Positions 7,513-17,243 of a DNA stretch of 57,369 nt are shown here, piece by piece. The stretch is from Lentimicrobium sp. GTDB lineage: Bacteria; Bacteroidota; Bacteroidia; Bacteroidales; Lentimicrobiaceae. The position numbers were made by a program, and so were the translations under genes. Where the stretch lies: positions 1-57,369 of the forward strand of contig JAMLHF010000025.1 in assembly GCA_023957275.1 (NCBI GenBank), given 5' to 3'. The notes beneath the pieces are model-generated. The model saw nothing but the letters and a program-made list of their open reading frames with translations, was not told the origin of the DNA and did no database searches. Each line of letters opens with the position of its first letter. The first letter of the stretch is position 1.

Positions 7513-9333
7513 TTATTTATCCTGCTTTTTTTCTTTTTCCTCAGCAAAATGTGCATAAACAATTTCAGCACGGTTATTTCCGATGGCTGCCTTCAGTTCA
7601 TCCAGGGTGGCCGATCGTATGTTTTTTACCGATTTGAATTTTCTCAGAAGGGTTTGGGCGGTTGCGCTGCCGATGCCTCCGATATCGCTCAGGCTGGTTT
7701 TGATGGTTCCTTTTTCGCGGCGCTTGCGGTGGTGGGTGATGCCAAAACGGTGCGCTTCGTCACGCATCTGTTGAATCACCTTTAGTGTCTCCGATTTTTT
7801 ATCAAGATGCAACGGAAGCGGATCGCCCGGGAAATAGAGTTCCTCGAGCTTTTTAGCGATGCCGATCAGCTGTATTTTATCCTGCAGTCCGAGTTTTTGT
7901 ATACTGGTCATCGCTGAGCTCAACTGTCCCTTACCGCCGTCGATGATTACCACCTGCGGCAGACTGCTGCCCTCTTCGAGCAGCCTGCTGTAACGCCGGT
8001 ACACCACCTCTTCCATGGAGGCAAAGTCATTGGGCCCTTCGACGGTTTTGATGTTGAAATGCCGGTAGTCTTTTTTCTCTGGTTTCGCATGGCGGAATAC
8101 CACCAGGGCTGCCACCGGAAAGCTGCCCTGAATATTGGAATTGTCGAAGCATTCCATGTGCAGCGGTTGCTCTTTAAGCCCCAGGTCTTTCTTTATGGTA
8201 TCGAGGATACGGTTTACGCGGCGTTCCGGATCGACAAGTTCTTTCTGACGCTGTTTGTCGAGCTGGTAATACTTCGCGTTGCGTTCCGAAAGCTCCAGCA
8301 ACTGCTTTTTATCGCCCCTTTGCGGCACGGTATAGGTGATGCCCGGCAACTGAAATTCGGGCATCAGCGGAACGATTATTTCCGTTGCGCCGCTGGTGAA
8401 ACGGGGATGCAGGTCTGCAATGGCCAGCGACAACAACTCTTCGGTGGTTTCGTCCAGTTTTTTCTTCAGTTCAACGGTATGTGATTGTATAATGGCCCCC
8501 GAAGCCACTTTCACGAAATTGACATAGGCCGCCTGAGCATCCTCAATGATTGAAAAAACATCAACATTGTTGATGGAAGGATTGACAACCAGCGATTTGC
8601 TCTGGAAACGGTCGAGCAATTCAATTTTCTCCTTAATGATCTGGGCTTTTTCAAAGGCGAATGCATCGGCATGCTGTTTCATCAGTTCATGAAGCTGATT
8701 CCTCACCATCCCGATATTGCCGCGGATGATGCTCCGTATGCCGCGGATGGTCTCCATGTAATCTTCTTCGGACTGAAGTCCTTCGCATGGCCCCAAACAG
8801 TTGCCGATATGGTATTCAAGGCATACCTTGTATTTTCCTGCTTCGATCTGTTTCTTACCCAGGTTAAGGCTGCAGTTGCGCAGCGGATAGAGTTGCCTTA
8901 CCAGATCAAGCAGGGTATTCATCATCTTCACTGAAGCGTAAGGTCCGAAATACTCGCTGCCGTCCTTCACCAGGTTGCGGGTGGGAAATACCCTGGGGAA
9001 TGGTTCTTTTTTGATGCAGATCCATGGATAGGTCTTGTCATCCTTCAGCATGATGTTGTAGCGCGGCTGGTACTCCTTGATCAGGTTGTTTTCGAGCAGC
9101 AGCGCATCGTATTCCGAATCCACGACAATCCACCGGATATCGGCAATTTTCGACACCAGCACCCTGACTTTTCCCGTGAGTGATGCATCCTTGTTAAAGT
9201 AGGACATCACCCGCTTTTTCAGGTTTTTCGCCTTGCCGATGTAAATAATCCGGCCCTCTTTATCAAAGTATTGATACACCCCGGGGTTTGAGGGCAGGGT
9301 CTTGAGTATTTTACTGATACTTTCAGCAGGCAT
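7513..9333 (-). CDS. uvrC: UvrABC excinuclease subunit C
   Basis: DNA repair nuclease subunit that makes the two incisions around lesions in nucleotide excision repair. About 606 residues from the ATG at 9333. Domains in order: GIY-YIG nuclease (SNPGVYQYF...RIIYIGKAKNL, residues 15-95), Cys-rich linker (CLEYHIGNCLGPCEG), UVR motif (about 205-240), RNase H-like nuclease (HMECFDNSNIQG, VIIDGGKGQ, about 395-480) and C-terminal helix-hairpin-helix (DIGGIGSATAQTLLRKF). The reading frame runs 36 codons further upstream into thiL, but the family normally starts at this ATG (MPAESISKIL). It follows thiL by 64 bases on the same strand. Confidence 0.96.
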   Translation of the reverse strand: MPAESISKILKTLPSNPGVYQYFDKEGRIIYIGKAKNLKKRVMSYFNKDASLTGKVRVLVSKIADIRWIVVDSEYDALLLENNLIKEYQPRYNIMLKDDKTYPWICIKKEPFPRVFPTRNLVKDGSEYFGPYASVKMMNTLLDLVRQLYPLRNCSLNLGKKQIEAGKYKVCLEYHIGNCLGPCEGLQSEEDYMETIRGIRSIIRGNIGMVRNQLHELMKQHADAFAFEKAQIIKEKIELLDRFQSKSLVVNPSINNVDVFSIIEDAQAAYVNFVKVASGAIIQSHTVELKKKLDETTEELLSLAIADLHPRFTSGATEIIVPLMPEFQLPGITYTVPQRGDKKQLLELSERNAKYYQLDKQRQKELVDPERRVNRILDTIKKDLGLKEQPLHMECFDNSNIQGSFPVAALVVFRHAKPEKKDYRHFNIKTVEGPNDFASMEEVVYRRYSRLLEEGSSLPQVVIIDGGKGQLSSAMTSIQKLGLQDKIQLIGIAKKLEELYFPGDPLPLHLDKKSETLKVIQQMRDEAHRFGITHHRKRREKGTIKTSLSDIGGIGSATAQTLLRKFKSVKNIRSATLDELKAAIGNNRAEIVYAHFAEEKEKKQDK

Positions 9334-9397
9334 ATCGTCAGGCGCTGAGGATTTTTGTTTGATAACTATGTTTAAATCGCAGGACCCCGGAATGACA

Positions 9398-10453
9398 CTA
9401 TTCCTGTTTGTCGCGCATGTGATTGAACCCCTGCGCTTCAATAGGATAAAGGCTGCCGCCCTCGCTGACCAGGTATTCGCCTTCGGCTTTTTCCGTCATA
9501 TGGCCAATGATGTGGATGCCTTTAAGCTCTTTCAGCTTATCAAAGTCATTGACACCGGCGGTAAAGAGCAGTTCATAATCTTCACCTCCGTTCATGGCTG
9601 CGGTAACGGGATCAATCTGAAATTCCGCGGCAACTTCTGCGGTTACAATATCCACGGGAATCTTGTTTTCGTATATCCTGCAGCCCAAGCCGGAGTCTTT
9701 TGCTATATGGAGGATTTCCGAAGCCAGTCCGTCGGAGATATCAATCATGGCTGTGGGTTTGATCCCGGCTTTTCTGAGTTTTTCCAGCACATCCGTTCTT
9801 GGCTCCGGCTTCAGTTGTCTTTCAAGGATATAGTCGAATCCTTCCAGATCGGGCTGCATTTGCGGATTGGCTTTGTAAACCTGTTTTTCGCGTTCGAGGA
9901 GCAACAGCCCCATATAGGCGCCGCCCAGGTCGCCGCTTACGCAGATCAGGTCGTTTTCGCGGGCGGTACTGCGGTAGATTACCTCATCTTTTAAAGCCCG
10001 GCCGATTACAGTGATAGAAAGAAAGAGCCCTGATACCGAGGAGGTGGTGTCGCCGCCGACAAGGTCAACTTTATAGCGTTCACAGGCCAGACGGATTCCC
10101 GCGTACAGCTCTTCGAGGGCTTCCACCGAAAAGCGGTTCGAAACCGAAATACCCACCAGCATTTGCTCGGCTTTGCCATTCATGGCAACGATATCGGAAA
10201 TATTCACTGCCGCGGCTTTGTATCCCAGATGTTTCAGCGGGGCATACGAAAGGTCGAAATGTACCCCTTCTACCAGTAGGTCCTTGGTAATAAGGCTTAC
10301 ATAATCGCCCTGGTCAATAACGGCGCAATCATCACCCACGCCTTTCAGGGTTGAAGTATTGAAAGGTTTCAGTCCGGCCGTCAGGTGATCGATCAGGCCA
10401 AACTCCCCCAGCTCGGAGAGCTCTGTACGCCTGGGCGAAGTATTTTCAGTCAT
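9398..10453 (-). CDS. thiL: Thiamine-monophosphate kinase
   Basis: Phosphorylates thiamine monophosphate to the active cofactor thiamine diphosphate. About 351 residues of the PurM-like ATP-binding fold. Motifs seen include ELGEFGLIDHL at the N-terminus, GVGDDCAVID with the metal-binding Asp pair, AMNGKAEQMLVG, VGGDTTSS, and DISDGLASE in the second half. The ATG at 10453 is preferred over one at 10480, because a TAnnTTTG box on this strand lies between them (10475-10468). No thiamine riboswitch is evident in the short leader. It likely forms a transcription unit with uvrC. Confidence 0.95.
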   Translation of the reverse strand: MTENTSPRRTELSELGEFGLIDHLTAGLKPFNTSTLKGVGDDCAVIDQGDYVSLITKDLLVEGVHFDLSYAPLKHLGYKAAAVNISDIVAMNGKAEQMLVGISVSNRFSVEALEELYAGIRLACERYKVDLVGGDTTSSVSGLFLSITVIGRALKDEVIYRSTARENDLICVSGDLGGAYMGLLLLEREKQVYKANPQMQPDLEGFDYILERQLKPEPRTDVLEKLRKAGIKPTAMIDISDGLASEILHIAKDSGLGCRIYENKIPVDIVTAEVAAEFQIDPVTAAMNGGEDYELLFTAGVNDFDKLKELKGIHIIGHMTEKAEGEYLVSEGGSLYPIEAQGFNHMRDKQE

Positions 10454-10467
10454 GTCTGTTTTTTTTG

Positions 10468-10475
10468 CAAAGGTA
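10468..10475 (-). promoter_or_regulatory. -7 promoter box upstream of thiL
   Basis: Reads TACCTTTG on the minus strand, 14 bases before the thiL ATG. It implies an almost leaderless message and argues against the upstream ATG at 10480. No clear -33 element. Confidence 0.4.
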
Positions 10476-10779
10476 ATCAATCTGTAAGTTGCCGTTCAGG
10501 GGATTGCAAAACCAATTCACGTGTCTGCCTCATTGATGGTTATTATGCTGCCTGCGATCCTTCTAAATCTTTTAATCCGGGCACGGATGAATTTTTTTGA
10601 TGGGTAAATAATGTTATTCCGGAGACTTTAACGGCACAATCCGGATAATATCTTTCAGGGTGGCAGCAACAACTCACCATAACGATTGTTATGCATACAG
10701 ACAAGGCCTGCAGAGAGAAGAAGAGAGTGGTGTCCGGGCGGGGTGAAATTCTCATACCCCCTGAAACATCTAAATTTAC
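10476..10779. other. Gene-free stretch between thiL and the suf promoter
   Basis: About 300 bases between divergent units. A 70-codon frame on the minus strand (10543-10755) has no recognisable features, and I do not consider it a gene. I see no hairpin of note and no Fe-S regulator site that I can recognise. Confidence 0.5.
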
Positions 10780-10787
10780 TATCTTTG
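10780..10787 (+). promoter_or_regulatory. -7 promoter box for the suf operon
   Basis: TATCTTTG matches TAnnTTTG and lies 52 bases before the sufB start. The -33 region has no good TTTG, which may mean activator dependence, but that is a guess. Confidence 0.45.
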
Positions 10788-10839
10788 CGGACTATCTTTA
10801 TTTAATCTGATTAAGCACTCAATCAAGATCATAAGGGAA

Positions 10840-12288
10840 ATGGAAAAGGACCCTAACAACATACTGGATGAAGTAACGCAGGGAGAGTACAAGTACGGTT
10901 TTTATACTGATATAGAGATGGAAACTGCCCCCAGGGGCTTGTCGGAAGACACCATCCGCTTTATTTCTGCCAAAAAGAATGAGCCGGAGTGGCTGCTTGA
11001 GTTCCGGCTGAATGCATACCGCAAATGGCTCGGGATGACGGAACCTACGTGGGCACACCTGCACCATCCGCCCATCAACTATCAGGACATCATTTACTAC
11101 GCTGCTCCGAAAAAGAAAAAGGAGCTGGCCAGCCTGGATGAGGTGGATCCTGAGCTGATTGAAACATTCAACAAACTCGGCATTTCACTTGAAGAGCAGA
11201 AACGTCTTACCGGTGTAGCCGTGGACGCGGTGATCGACTCGGTTTCGGTGAAAACCACTTTTTCGGAAACGCTTGAAAAACAGGGCATTATTTTCTGTTC
11301 ATTCAGCGAGGCCGTACAAAAGGTTCCCGAACTTGTCAAGCAATACATGGGCACCGTTGTTCCGTCAGACGATAACTATTTTGCAGCCCTGAATTCGGCC
11401 GTTTTCAGTGACGGGTCATTCTGTTACATCCCCAAAGGGGTGCGTTGCCCCATTGAATTATCGACTTATTTCCGCATCAATGCCGCCAATACCGGTCAGT
11501 TTGAGCGTACGCTGATCATCGGTGATGAGGGCAGTTATGTGAGTTACATGGAAGGCTGTACGGCCCCCATGCGCGATGAGAATCAGCTGCACGCCGCCAT
11601 TGTGGAGATCATCGCCCTGAAAGACGCCGAGGTGAAGTACTCGACCGTGCAAAACTGGTATCCCGGCAATAAGCAGGGCGAAGGCGGCATCTATAACTTT
11701 GTTACCAAACGTGGCATCTGCAAGGGAAACAATTCCAAGATATCGTGGACGCAGGTTGAAACCGGTTCGGCCATCACGTGGAAGTATCCCAGCGTGGTGC
11801 TGATGGGCGACCATTCGGTGGGCGAATTTTATTCGGTGGCGGTTACCAATAATTACCAGCAGGCCGATACGGGTTCAAAAATGATCCATCTGGGCAAGAA
11901 CACCAAAAGCACCATTATCTCCAAGGGGATATCTGCCGGATACAGCAACAACAGTTACCGCGGGCTGGTAAAGATGACCAAAAGGGCGGAGAATGCGCGT
12001 AATTTTTCGCAGTGCGACTCCCTGCTTTTAGGCGACAGGTGCGGGGCGCATACCTTCCCCTATATCAAAACGGAAAACAAGACCTCAATTGTTGAGCATG
12101 AAGCAACCACTTCGAAAATTTCGGATGACCAGTTGTTTTATTGCAACCAGCGGGGCATCGGTACCGAAAGTGCCATAGGCCTCATTGTGAACGGCTACGC
12201 CCGGGAAGTGCTGAAGCAGTTGCCCATGGAATTTGCCGTTGAAGCGCAGAAACTGCTCTCCATCAGCCTCGAGGGAAGCGTTGGATAA
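10840..12288 (+). CDS. sufB: Fe-S cluster scaffold subunit SufB
   Basis: Core scaffold protein of the SUF system, 482 residues; with SufC and SufD it assembles Fe-S clusters in the cytoplasm from SufS-derived sulfur. The beta-helix core is recognisable from [25 protein letters not shown] and [15 protein letters not shown], and the C-terminal [18 protein letters not shown] carries the conserved cysteine next to the catalytic region. The N-terminal [18 protein letters not shown] is also typical. It is first in a six-gene operon and separated from sufC by 87 bases. Confidence 0.97.
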   Translation: MEKDPNNILDEVTQGEYKYGFYTDIEMETAPRGLSEDTIRFISAKKNEPEWLLEFRLNAYRKWLGMTEPTWAHLHHPPINYQDIIYYAAPKKKKELASLDEVDPELIETFNKLGISLEEQKRLTGVAVDAVIDSVSVKTTFSETLEKQGIIFCSFSEAVQKVPELVKQYMGTVVPSDDNYFAALNSAVFSDGSFCYIPKGVRCPIELSTYFRINAANTGQFERTLIIGDEGSYVSYMEGCTAPMRDENQLHAAIVEIIALKDAEVKYSTVQNWYPGNKQGEGGIYNFVTKRGICKGNNSKISWTQVETGSAITWKYPSVVLMGDHSVGEFYSVAVTNNYQQADTGSKMIHLGKNTKSTIISKGISAGYSNNSYRGLVKMTKRAENARNFSQCDSLLLGDRCGAHTFPYIKTENKTSIVEHEATTSKISDDQLFYCNQRGIGTESAIGLIVNGYAREVLKQLPMEFAVEAQKLLSISLEGSVG

Positions 12289-12375
12289 GGATACAGCCTG
12301 ATCAGCCGGCCTCTAATGATGCCGGATTTCAGCATTGTAAAACGGACTCAGAAATTTAAAATAACAATTCACAAT

Positions 12376-13122
12376 ATGCTTAGTATTAAAAACCTGCGGG
12401 TTTCCATCGAAGGTAAGGAGATCCTTAAAGGAATCAATCTTGAAGTAAGGCCCGGAGAAGTGCATGCCATTATGGGTCCGAACGGAACCGGCAAAAGCAC
12501 CCTGGCATCGGTAATTGCCGGCCGCGATATCTTTGAAGTTGAAGAAGGTGAAATTATTTTCAATGGGAAGAACCTTCTGGAAATGCCGGTGGAAGACCGT
12601 GCCAGCGAAGGCATCTTCCTTAGCTTTCAGTACCCGGTTGAAATTCCGGGCGTGAGCATTACCAACTTTATGCGCACGGCAGTCAACGAACAGCGTAAAT
12701 ATCACGGTCTTGATCCCATGCCTGCCAATGAGTTTCTGGCAAAGATGGAAGAGAAAAAGCGCATGCTCGATATCCACGCCAAGCTGGCCAACCGCTCGGT
12801 GAATGAAGGATTTTCGGGTGGTGAAAAAAAGAAAAACGAGATTTTTCAATTGGCTATGCTCGAGCCTACACTGGCCATCCTCGACGAAACCGATTCCGGT
12901 CTCGACATCGATGCCCTGAAGGTTGTTGCCAACGGAGTGAATAAACTACGCAGGCCCGACAACGCCTTCCTGGTCATTACCCATTATCAGCGTTTGCTTG
13001 AGTATATCGTTCCGGATATTGTACACGTATTGTTCGATGGACGGATTGTCCGCTCAGGCGGAAAGGAGCTGGCCATGGAACTGGAAGAAAAGGGTTATGA
13101 ATGGATCAGGTCGGAAGCCTGA
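12376..13122 (+). CDS. sufC: Fe-S assembly ATPase SufC
   Basis: ABC-type ATPase of about 249 residues that powers the SufBCD scaffold. Walker A is GPNGTGKST, the signature is FSGGEKKKNE and Walker B is LAILDETDSGLD, all in SufC-specific form (KKKNE after the signature). ATG at 12376 (MLSIKNLRVS) is chosen because the family begins there; 20 further codons upstream are open but not conserved. Located between sufB and sufD. Confidence 0.97.
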   Translation: MLSIKNLRVSIEGKEILKGINLEVRPGEVHAIMGPNGTGKSTLASVIAGRDIFEVEEGEIIFNGKNLLEMPVEDRASEGIFLSFQYPVEIPGVSITNFMRTAVNEQRKYHGLDPMPANEFLAKMEEKKRMLDIHAKLANRSVNEGFSGGEKKKNEIFQLAMLEPTLAILDETDSGLDIDALKVVANGVNKLRRPDNAFLVITHYQRLLEYIVPDIVHVLFDGRIVRSGGKELAMELEEKGYEWIRSEA

Positions 13123-13142
13123 ATGCCCTAAATACAGGAATT

Positions 13143-14555
13143 ATGGACGGAACAACAACCAATTATAATACCAGGGAAGCCCTGCTGAAGCTTTTTGATG
13201 AACGCATTGCCGGGTATGCGCTGAATGATTCTCCTGAATTGACAGCAATGCGGCGCGAAGCCATCGCCGGTTTTGCAAGCGCAGGATTTCCGCATACCAA
13301 AATGGAGAAATGGCGCAATACCGATCTGACAAGGGTTCTGAATCACGATTTTAAGTTTCCTGAGGCACCTGTTATGGCAGAGGTTGATCTGGAAGAGATT
13401 TTCCGCTGCGAAGTGCCGGGATTCGATACCCATATGATTGCCCAGCTCAACGGCTGGTTTATCGAAAGGGGTGCAGGACTTTCGCAGGCAGCGCAGGGTG
13501 TGGTGGTTTGCAGCATGGCCGAAGCGTTTGAAAAGTATCCTGATATTATCGCATCACATTACGGAAAATATGCCCCGGTTAAAGAAAACAGCCTGAGCGC
13601 ATTAAATACCGCCTTTGCACAGGATGGCGTATTTGTTTTTGTGCCTGATAATGTTGAAGTTAATGAAATTGTTCAGATTGTAAATCTTGTACATTCGGCC
13701 GATCCTGTGTTTGTTCAGCCCAGGAACCTGGTGATTCTGGGAAAGAACAGCAGCCTCCGGCTGGTACATTGTGACGACTCGGTGGATGATCAGGTTGGCT
13801 TTATCAACGCGGTGAGCGAAATCGTGCTCTCCGAAAATGCCAGACTCGATCATTATAAACTGCAGAACAAGAACGACCGGTCGGCACTGGTCAACAATGT
13901 CTTTTTTCATCTTGAAGCAGGCGCTAATCTTTCCACCAATGCCATCAGCCTCAACGGCGGTCTTATCCGCAACGAGGTTTATGTAAGACTTAACGGAAGA
14001 GGCAGTCACGCTGATATTCTCGGAGTTTACCTGATGGACAGGGATCAGCACATCGACAACCAGGTGTTTGTTGATCATGCAGTGCCCGATTGCACCAGCA
14101 ATGAGCTTTTCAAGGGTATCCTCGACGATCAGGCCAGCGGTGTCTTCAACGGACATATACTGGTCCGGAAAGATGCCCAGCGCACCAATGCCTATCAGAA
14201 TAACAAGAATATCCTGATTTCGGATAAGGCCGTGATTGACACCAAGCCTTTTCTCGAGATTTACGCCGACGATGTGAAATGCAGCCATGGAGCCACCGTG
14301 GGCCAGCTCGACAGCGAAGCCATGTTTTACCTGCGGTCGAGAGGAATCAGTGCGGATAATGCCAGGATGCTGCTGATGTATGCCTTTGCTGCCGAGATTG
14401 TTAACAAAATCAGCATCCCTCAGCTGAAACAACGGATCGATGATCTGGTGAAAAAACGTTTACGCGGGGAGCTTTCCATCTGTGATCAGTGTGTACTGCA
14501 TTGTAATTCCAGGGAACAGAAGGTTTCTTTTGAAATTGACATGAGTAAAATCTGA
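13143..14555 (+). CDS. sufD: Fe-S cluster assembly protein SufD
   Basis: Partner of SufB in the SufBC2D scaffold, about 470 residues. The C-terminal beta-helix has the family pattern GRGSHADILGVYL, TSNELFKGILDD and KCSHGATVGQLDSEAMFYLRSRGI, with the conserved His after CS in the last. An ATG at 13143 is 20 bases past sufC and is preferred to one at 13101 that would overlap sufC by 22 bases. The very C-terminus has a short Cys-containing tail (CDQCVLHC) that is not part of the usual SufD core. Confidence 0.94.
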   Translation: MDGTTTNYNTREALLKLFDERIAGYALNDSPELTAMRREAIAGFASAGFPHTKMEKWRNTDLTRVLNHDFKFPEAPVMAEVDLEEIFRCEVPGFDTHMIAQLNGWFIERGAGLSQAAQGVVVCSMAEAFEKYPDIIASHYGKYAPVKENSLSALNTAFAQDGVFVFVPDNVEVNEIVQIVNLVHSADPVFVQPRNLVILGKNSSLRLVHCDDSVDDQVGFINAVSEIVLSENARLDHYKLQNKNDRSALVNNVFFHLEAGANLSTNAISLNGGLIRNEVYVRLNGRGSHADILGVYLMDRDQHIDNQVFVDHAVPDCTSNELFKGILDDQASGVFNGHILVRKDAQRTNAYQNNKNILISDKAVIDTKPFLEIYADDVKCSHGATVGQLDSEAMFYLRSRGISADNARMLLMYAFAAEIVNKISIPQLKQRIDDLVKKRLRGELSICDQCVLHCNSREQKVSFEIDMSKI

Positions 14556-14616
14556 GGGGGTTCAATGCCTTCGCCGGATGAAATCCGGATATTAAATTTA
14601 ATAATCAAGCATAGCG

Positions 14617-15864
14617 ATGAGTCCAGAGCTGAAAACGCAGATTACCGGAATAGATCCTGAAAAAATCAGGATTGATTTCCCCATTCTGGGCCGTAAAGTT
14701 CACAACAAGCCGCTGGTCTATTTCGACAATGCCGCCACTACCCAGAAGCCGCAGGTAGTAATAGATGCGCTGGTAAATTACTATACAGGGCTGAATTCGA
14801 ATGTCCATCGGGGGGTGCATTACCTCAGCCAGCAGGCTACGGTGGCTTTCGAAGAGGTGCGTCAGAAGATTCAGCGTTTCGTTAATGCCAGGTTCAGTCA
14901 TGAAATCATTTATACGCGGGGTTGTACCGAATCCATCAACCTGGTGGCGGCTTCGTGGGGACGGGCCAACATCGGCCCGGGAGATGAGATCCTGATTTCG
15001 GGCATGGAGCACCATTCCAATATTGTTCCATGGCAGATGCTTTGCGAAGAAAAAGGGGCTGCACTGAAGGTTTGTCCCCTGCATCCTGACGGAAGTCTGG
15101 ATATGCAGGCTTATGCTGACATGCTTGGCGAAAAGACCAGGATGGTTGCCATCACTCATATTTCCAATACGCTTGGCACCGTTAATCCTGTGAAGGAGAT
15201 TACCCGCATGGCGCACGAAAAGGGCATCACTGTGCTGATTGACGGGGCTCAGGCGCTATCGCACATGAAGGTGGACGTTCAGGACATCGGCTGTGATTTT
15301 TACGCTTTTTCGGCGCATAAGGTTTACGGGCCCATGGGCATCGGAGGCCTTTACGGGCGGGAAGAGGTGCTGAATGCCATGCCGCCTTACCAGGGCGGAG
15401 GCGAGATGATCAAAAACGTGACCTTTGAAAAAACCCTTTACAATGAGCTCCCCTTCAAATTTGAAGCCGGTACCCCCAATGTAGGTGATGTGATAGGATT
15501 TGGCGCTGCCATTGATTATATCAGCGGCATAGGGCTTGACCAGATCGGAGCCTGGGAGCACGAACTGCTTGCTTATGCCACTGAAAAACTGTCGGCCGAT
15601 CCTTTGGTCAGGATTATAGGCACTGCTCCCGGAAAGGCCAGCCTGATCTCATTTCTGATTAACGGCATTCATCCTTACGATGCAGGTACCATCATCGACC
15701 ACATGGGCATCGCGGTGCGCACAGGAACCCACTGTACCCAGCCGTTGATGGACAGCCTCGGCATTTCGGGAACCATCAGGGCATCCTTTGCGTTTTACAA
15801 TACTAAACAGGAGATCGACCGTCTGATGGAGGCCATTGATAAGGTGAAGGAATTTTTTCTGTAA
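14617..15864 (+). CDS. sufS: Cysteine desulfurase SufS
   Basis: PLP enzyme of 415 residues that removes sulfur from L-cysteine and passes it to SufE. The PLP lysine is Lys235 in FSAHKVYGPMG and the persulfide cysteine is Cys373 in RTGTHCTQP. The HHSNIVPWQ and RGVHYLSQ segments also match group II desulfurases. Full length. It sits between sufD and sufE (22-base gap to the latter). Confidence 0.97.
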   Translation: MSPELKTQITGIDPEKIRIDFPILGRKVHNKPLVYFDNAATTQKPQVVIDALVNYYTGLNSNVHRGVHYLSQQATVAFEEVRQKIQRFVNARFSHEIIYTRGCTESINLVAASWGRANIGPGDEILISGMEHHSNIVPWQMLCEEKGAALKVCPLHPDGSLDMQAYADMLGEKTRMVAITHISNTLGTVNPVKEITRMAHEKGITVLIDGAQALSHMKVDVQDIGCDFYAFSAHKVYGPMGIGGLYGREEVLNAMPPYQGGGEMIKNVTFEKTLYNELPFKFEAGTPNVGDVIGFGAAIDYISGIGLDQIGAWEHELLAYATEKLSADPLVRIIGTAPGKASLISFLINGIHPYDAGTIIDHMGIAVRTGTHCTQPLMDSLGISGTIRASFAFYNTKQEIDRLMEAIDKVKEFFL

Positions 15865-15886
15865 ACTTTCCGAATAAGTCTTTATT

Positions 15887-16318
15887 ATGAAAATAGAAGA
15901 AACCACCAGTGCGATTGTCAGTGAGTTCGAAAATTTCGACGACTGGATGGATAAATACAACTACCTGATTGAACTTGGGAAATCGCTTCCACTGATTGAT
16001 GAAAAATATAAAGTTGAAGCGAACCTGATCCAGGGTTGCCAGTCGAGGGTGTGGTTGCATGCCGAGTTCGACGGAAACCTGATTTATTTTACGGCCGACA
16101 GCGACGCGGTGATTACCAAGGGCATCGCCAACCTGCTGATCAGGTCTTTTTCAGGGCAAACTCCTCAGGATATCCTCGATTCATCCACCGACTTTCTTAA
16201 TGATATCGGGCTTACCGAGCACCTTTCGCCCACCCGGTCAAACGGGATGCTGTCGATGATCAAACAGATCAAAATGTATGCATTGGCGTTTAAAACCAAG
16301 GCAGCCATGGGCAATTGA
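15887..16318 (+). CDS. sufE: Sulfur acceptor protein SufE
   Basis: Accepts persulfide from SufS and delivers it to SufB. 143 residues with the acceptor Cys51 in LIQGCQSRVWL. The early WMDKYNYLIELG and the later TKGIANLLIRSFSGQTP segments are standard. Cytoplasmic. Follows sufS by 22 bases. Confidence 0.96.
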   Translation: MKIEETTSAIVSEFENFDDWMDKYNYLIELGKSLPLIDEKYKVEANLIQGCQSRVWLHAEFDGNLIYFTADSDAVITKGIANLLIRSFSGQTPQDILDSSTDFLNDIGLTEHLSPTRSNGMLSMIKQIKMYALAFKTKAAMGN

Positions 16319-16345
16319 CCGGATGAGCAATTTAAAACGAGACAC

Positions 16346-16669
16346 ATGATGGATCACGAAAAAACCCTGGATCTTGGCAATCAGATCATCGATAAACTTA
16401 AAACAGTTTACGATCCCGAGATTCCGGTGAATATCTACGATCTGGGACTGATTTATAACATTAGCATTGACGAACAATCGGTGGCGCACATCACCATGAC
16501 CCTCACCGCACCCAACTGCCCGGTGGCCGAGACCCTCCCCGTGGAGGTGGAAGAAATCGTGATGACCATTGACGGGATTGAAGGCTGCAAGGTGGAAATT
16601 ACTTTTGATCCTCCCTGGACAAAAGACATGATGAGTGAGGAGGCGATGCTGGATCTGGGGTTTTTGTAG
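16346..16669 (+). CDS. sufT: SufT-type DUF59 (MIP18-family) Fe-S assembly protein
   Basis: Small protein of 107 residues of the DUF59/MIP18 family. Motifs: YDPEIPVNIYDLGLIY near the N-terminus, TLTAPNCPVAETLP with the conserved cysteine, and FDPPWTKDMMSEEA at the C-terminus. Members placed at the end of suf operons help Fe-S maturation under high demand. Only 27 bases follow sufE, so it belongs to the operon. No A-type carrier (sufA) is present in the window. Confidence 0.9.
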   Translation: MMDHEKTLDLGNQIIDKLKTVYDPEIPVNIYDLGLIYNISIDEQSVAHITMTLTAPNCPVAETLPVEVEEIVMTIDGIEGCKVEITFDPPWTKDMMSEEAMLDLGFL

Positions 16670-16722
16670 ACAAGATCTGCAGGATTTCCAGGTTGGGTTA
16701 TCCTGGTCCCGTAGTTTTACTG

Positions 16723-16785
16723 ACAGGATTTACAGGATTTACAGGATTCACAAGATTCACAAGATTTACAGGATTCACAGGATAT
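16723..16785. repeat. 9-bp minisatellite, seven copies
   Basis: Seven tandem copies of ACAGGATTY (with ACAAGATT variants), directly after the suf operon. Degenerate pieces (CAGGATTTCC at about 16680) and a weak eighth unit flank it. Because 9 is a multiple of 3, the tract creates open frames of Thr-Gly-Phe type in which I see no gene. No spacer structure, so not CRISPR. Confidence 0.85.
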
Positions 16786-16826
16786 ATAGGTTCCAGAAGT
16801 CTGACATTTACCGGACTGGTTTTATT

Positions 16827-17243
16827 TTACCGTTTTTTCAAATCTATTTCCGGATTGATTGACTTTAGCAACTCAATAAATTCTTCCTGTTTTACCGGGG
16901 ATATCATTATGGTTTCCCTGTTCCGAAAGCGCAGTTCCAGCCGTTTCAGCGAAAGGGCCGGAGATGACAGCGGATTACTTGTCGGCCGTATGCTTTGCAG
17001 GCTCATCAGGTCAAATGTTTTTTTGTAAAAGAGTCCGCAGGTTACGGTTAGTCCGTTTACCGGATGGATGCGGTAATGGGTCCGGAAATAAATCGAAACC
17101 ATAAAGACGATCAGCGGCAGCAACAGCAATCCGATAAACCAGGGATCCTGCAACAATAACAGGATAAAAATCCCTATTGTAAAGAGGGTTGCCAGCGTGT
17201 ACCAAACCGAACGTTTCGAACGGAAGAAAAAGGTGGCGTTCAT
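16827..17243 (-). CDS. PH-domain (bPH, SunI/YnzG-like) membrane protein
   Basis: Protein of 138 residues with two N-terminal helices (about 14-31 and 34-52) followed by a small bacterial pleckstrin-homology domain. The latter shows YRIHPVNGLTVTCGLF, a middle SIRPTSNPLSSPALSLKRLEL and an ending ISPVKQEEFIELLKSINP, the pattern of the SunI/YnzG PH family. Its function is not established. It overlaps the 3' end of the aminotransferase gene by 4 bases (ATGA), so the two are translationally coupled, though a functional link is not clear. Confidence 0.75.
   Translation of the reverse strand: MNATFFFRSKRSVWYTLATLFTIGIFILLLLQDPWFIGLLLLPLIVFMVSIYFRTHYRIHPVNGLTVTCGLFYKKTFDLMSLQSIRPTSNPLSSPALSLKRLELRFRNRETIMISPVKQEEFIELLKSINPEIDLKKR

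Noticed and set aside
9334-9441. N-terminal extension of uvrC by 36 codons
   Set aside because: It would overlap thiL and is not seen in UvrC; the ATG at 9333 starts the conserved protein.
10543-10755. 70-codon minus-strand frame between thiL and sufB
   Set aside because: No recognisable domain, no promoter box close by, and low-information sequence.
16723-16785. CRISPR-like array
   Set aside because: Units are 9 bp, directly adjoining and without spacers; no cas genes.
16635-17028. Open frames with Thr-Gly-Phe or Phe-Thr-Arg repeats
   Set aside because: They come from translating the 9-bp minisatellite and overlap the minus-strand PH-domain gene; no start context and no family.
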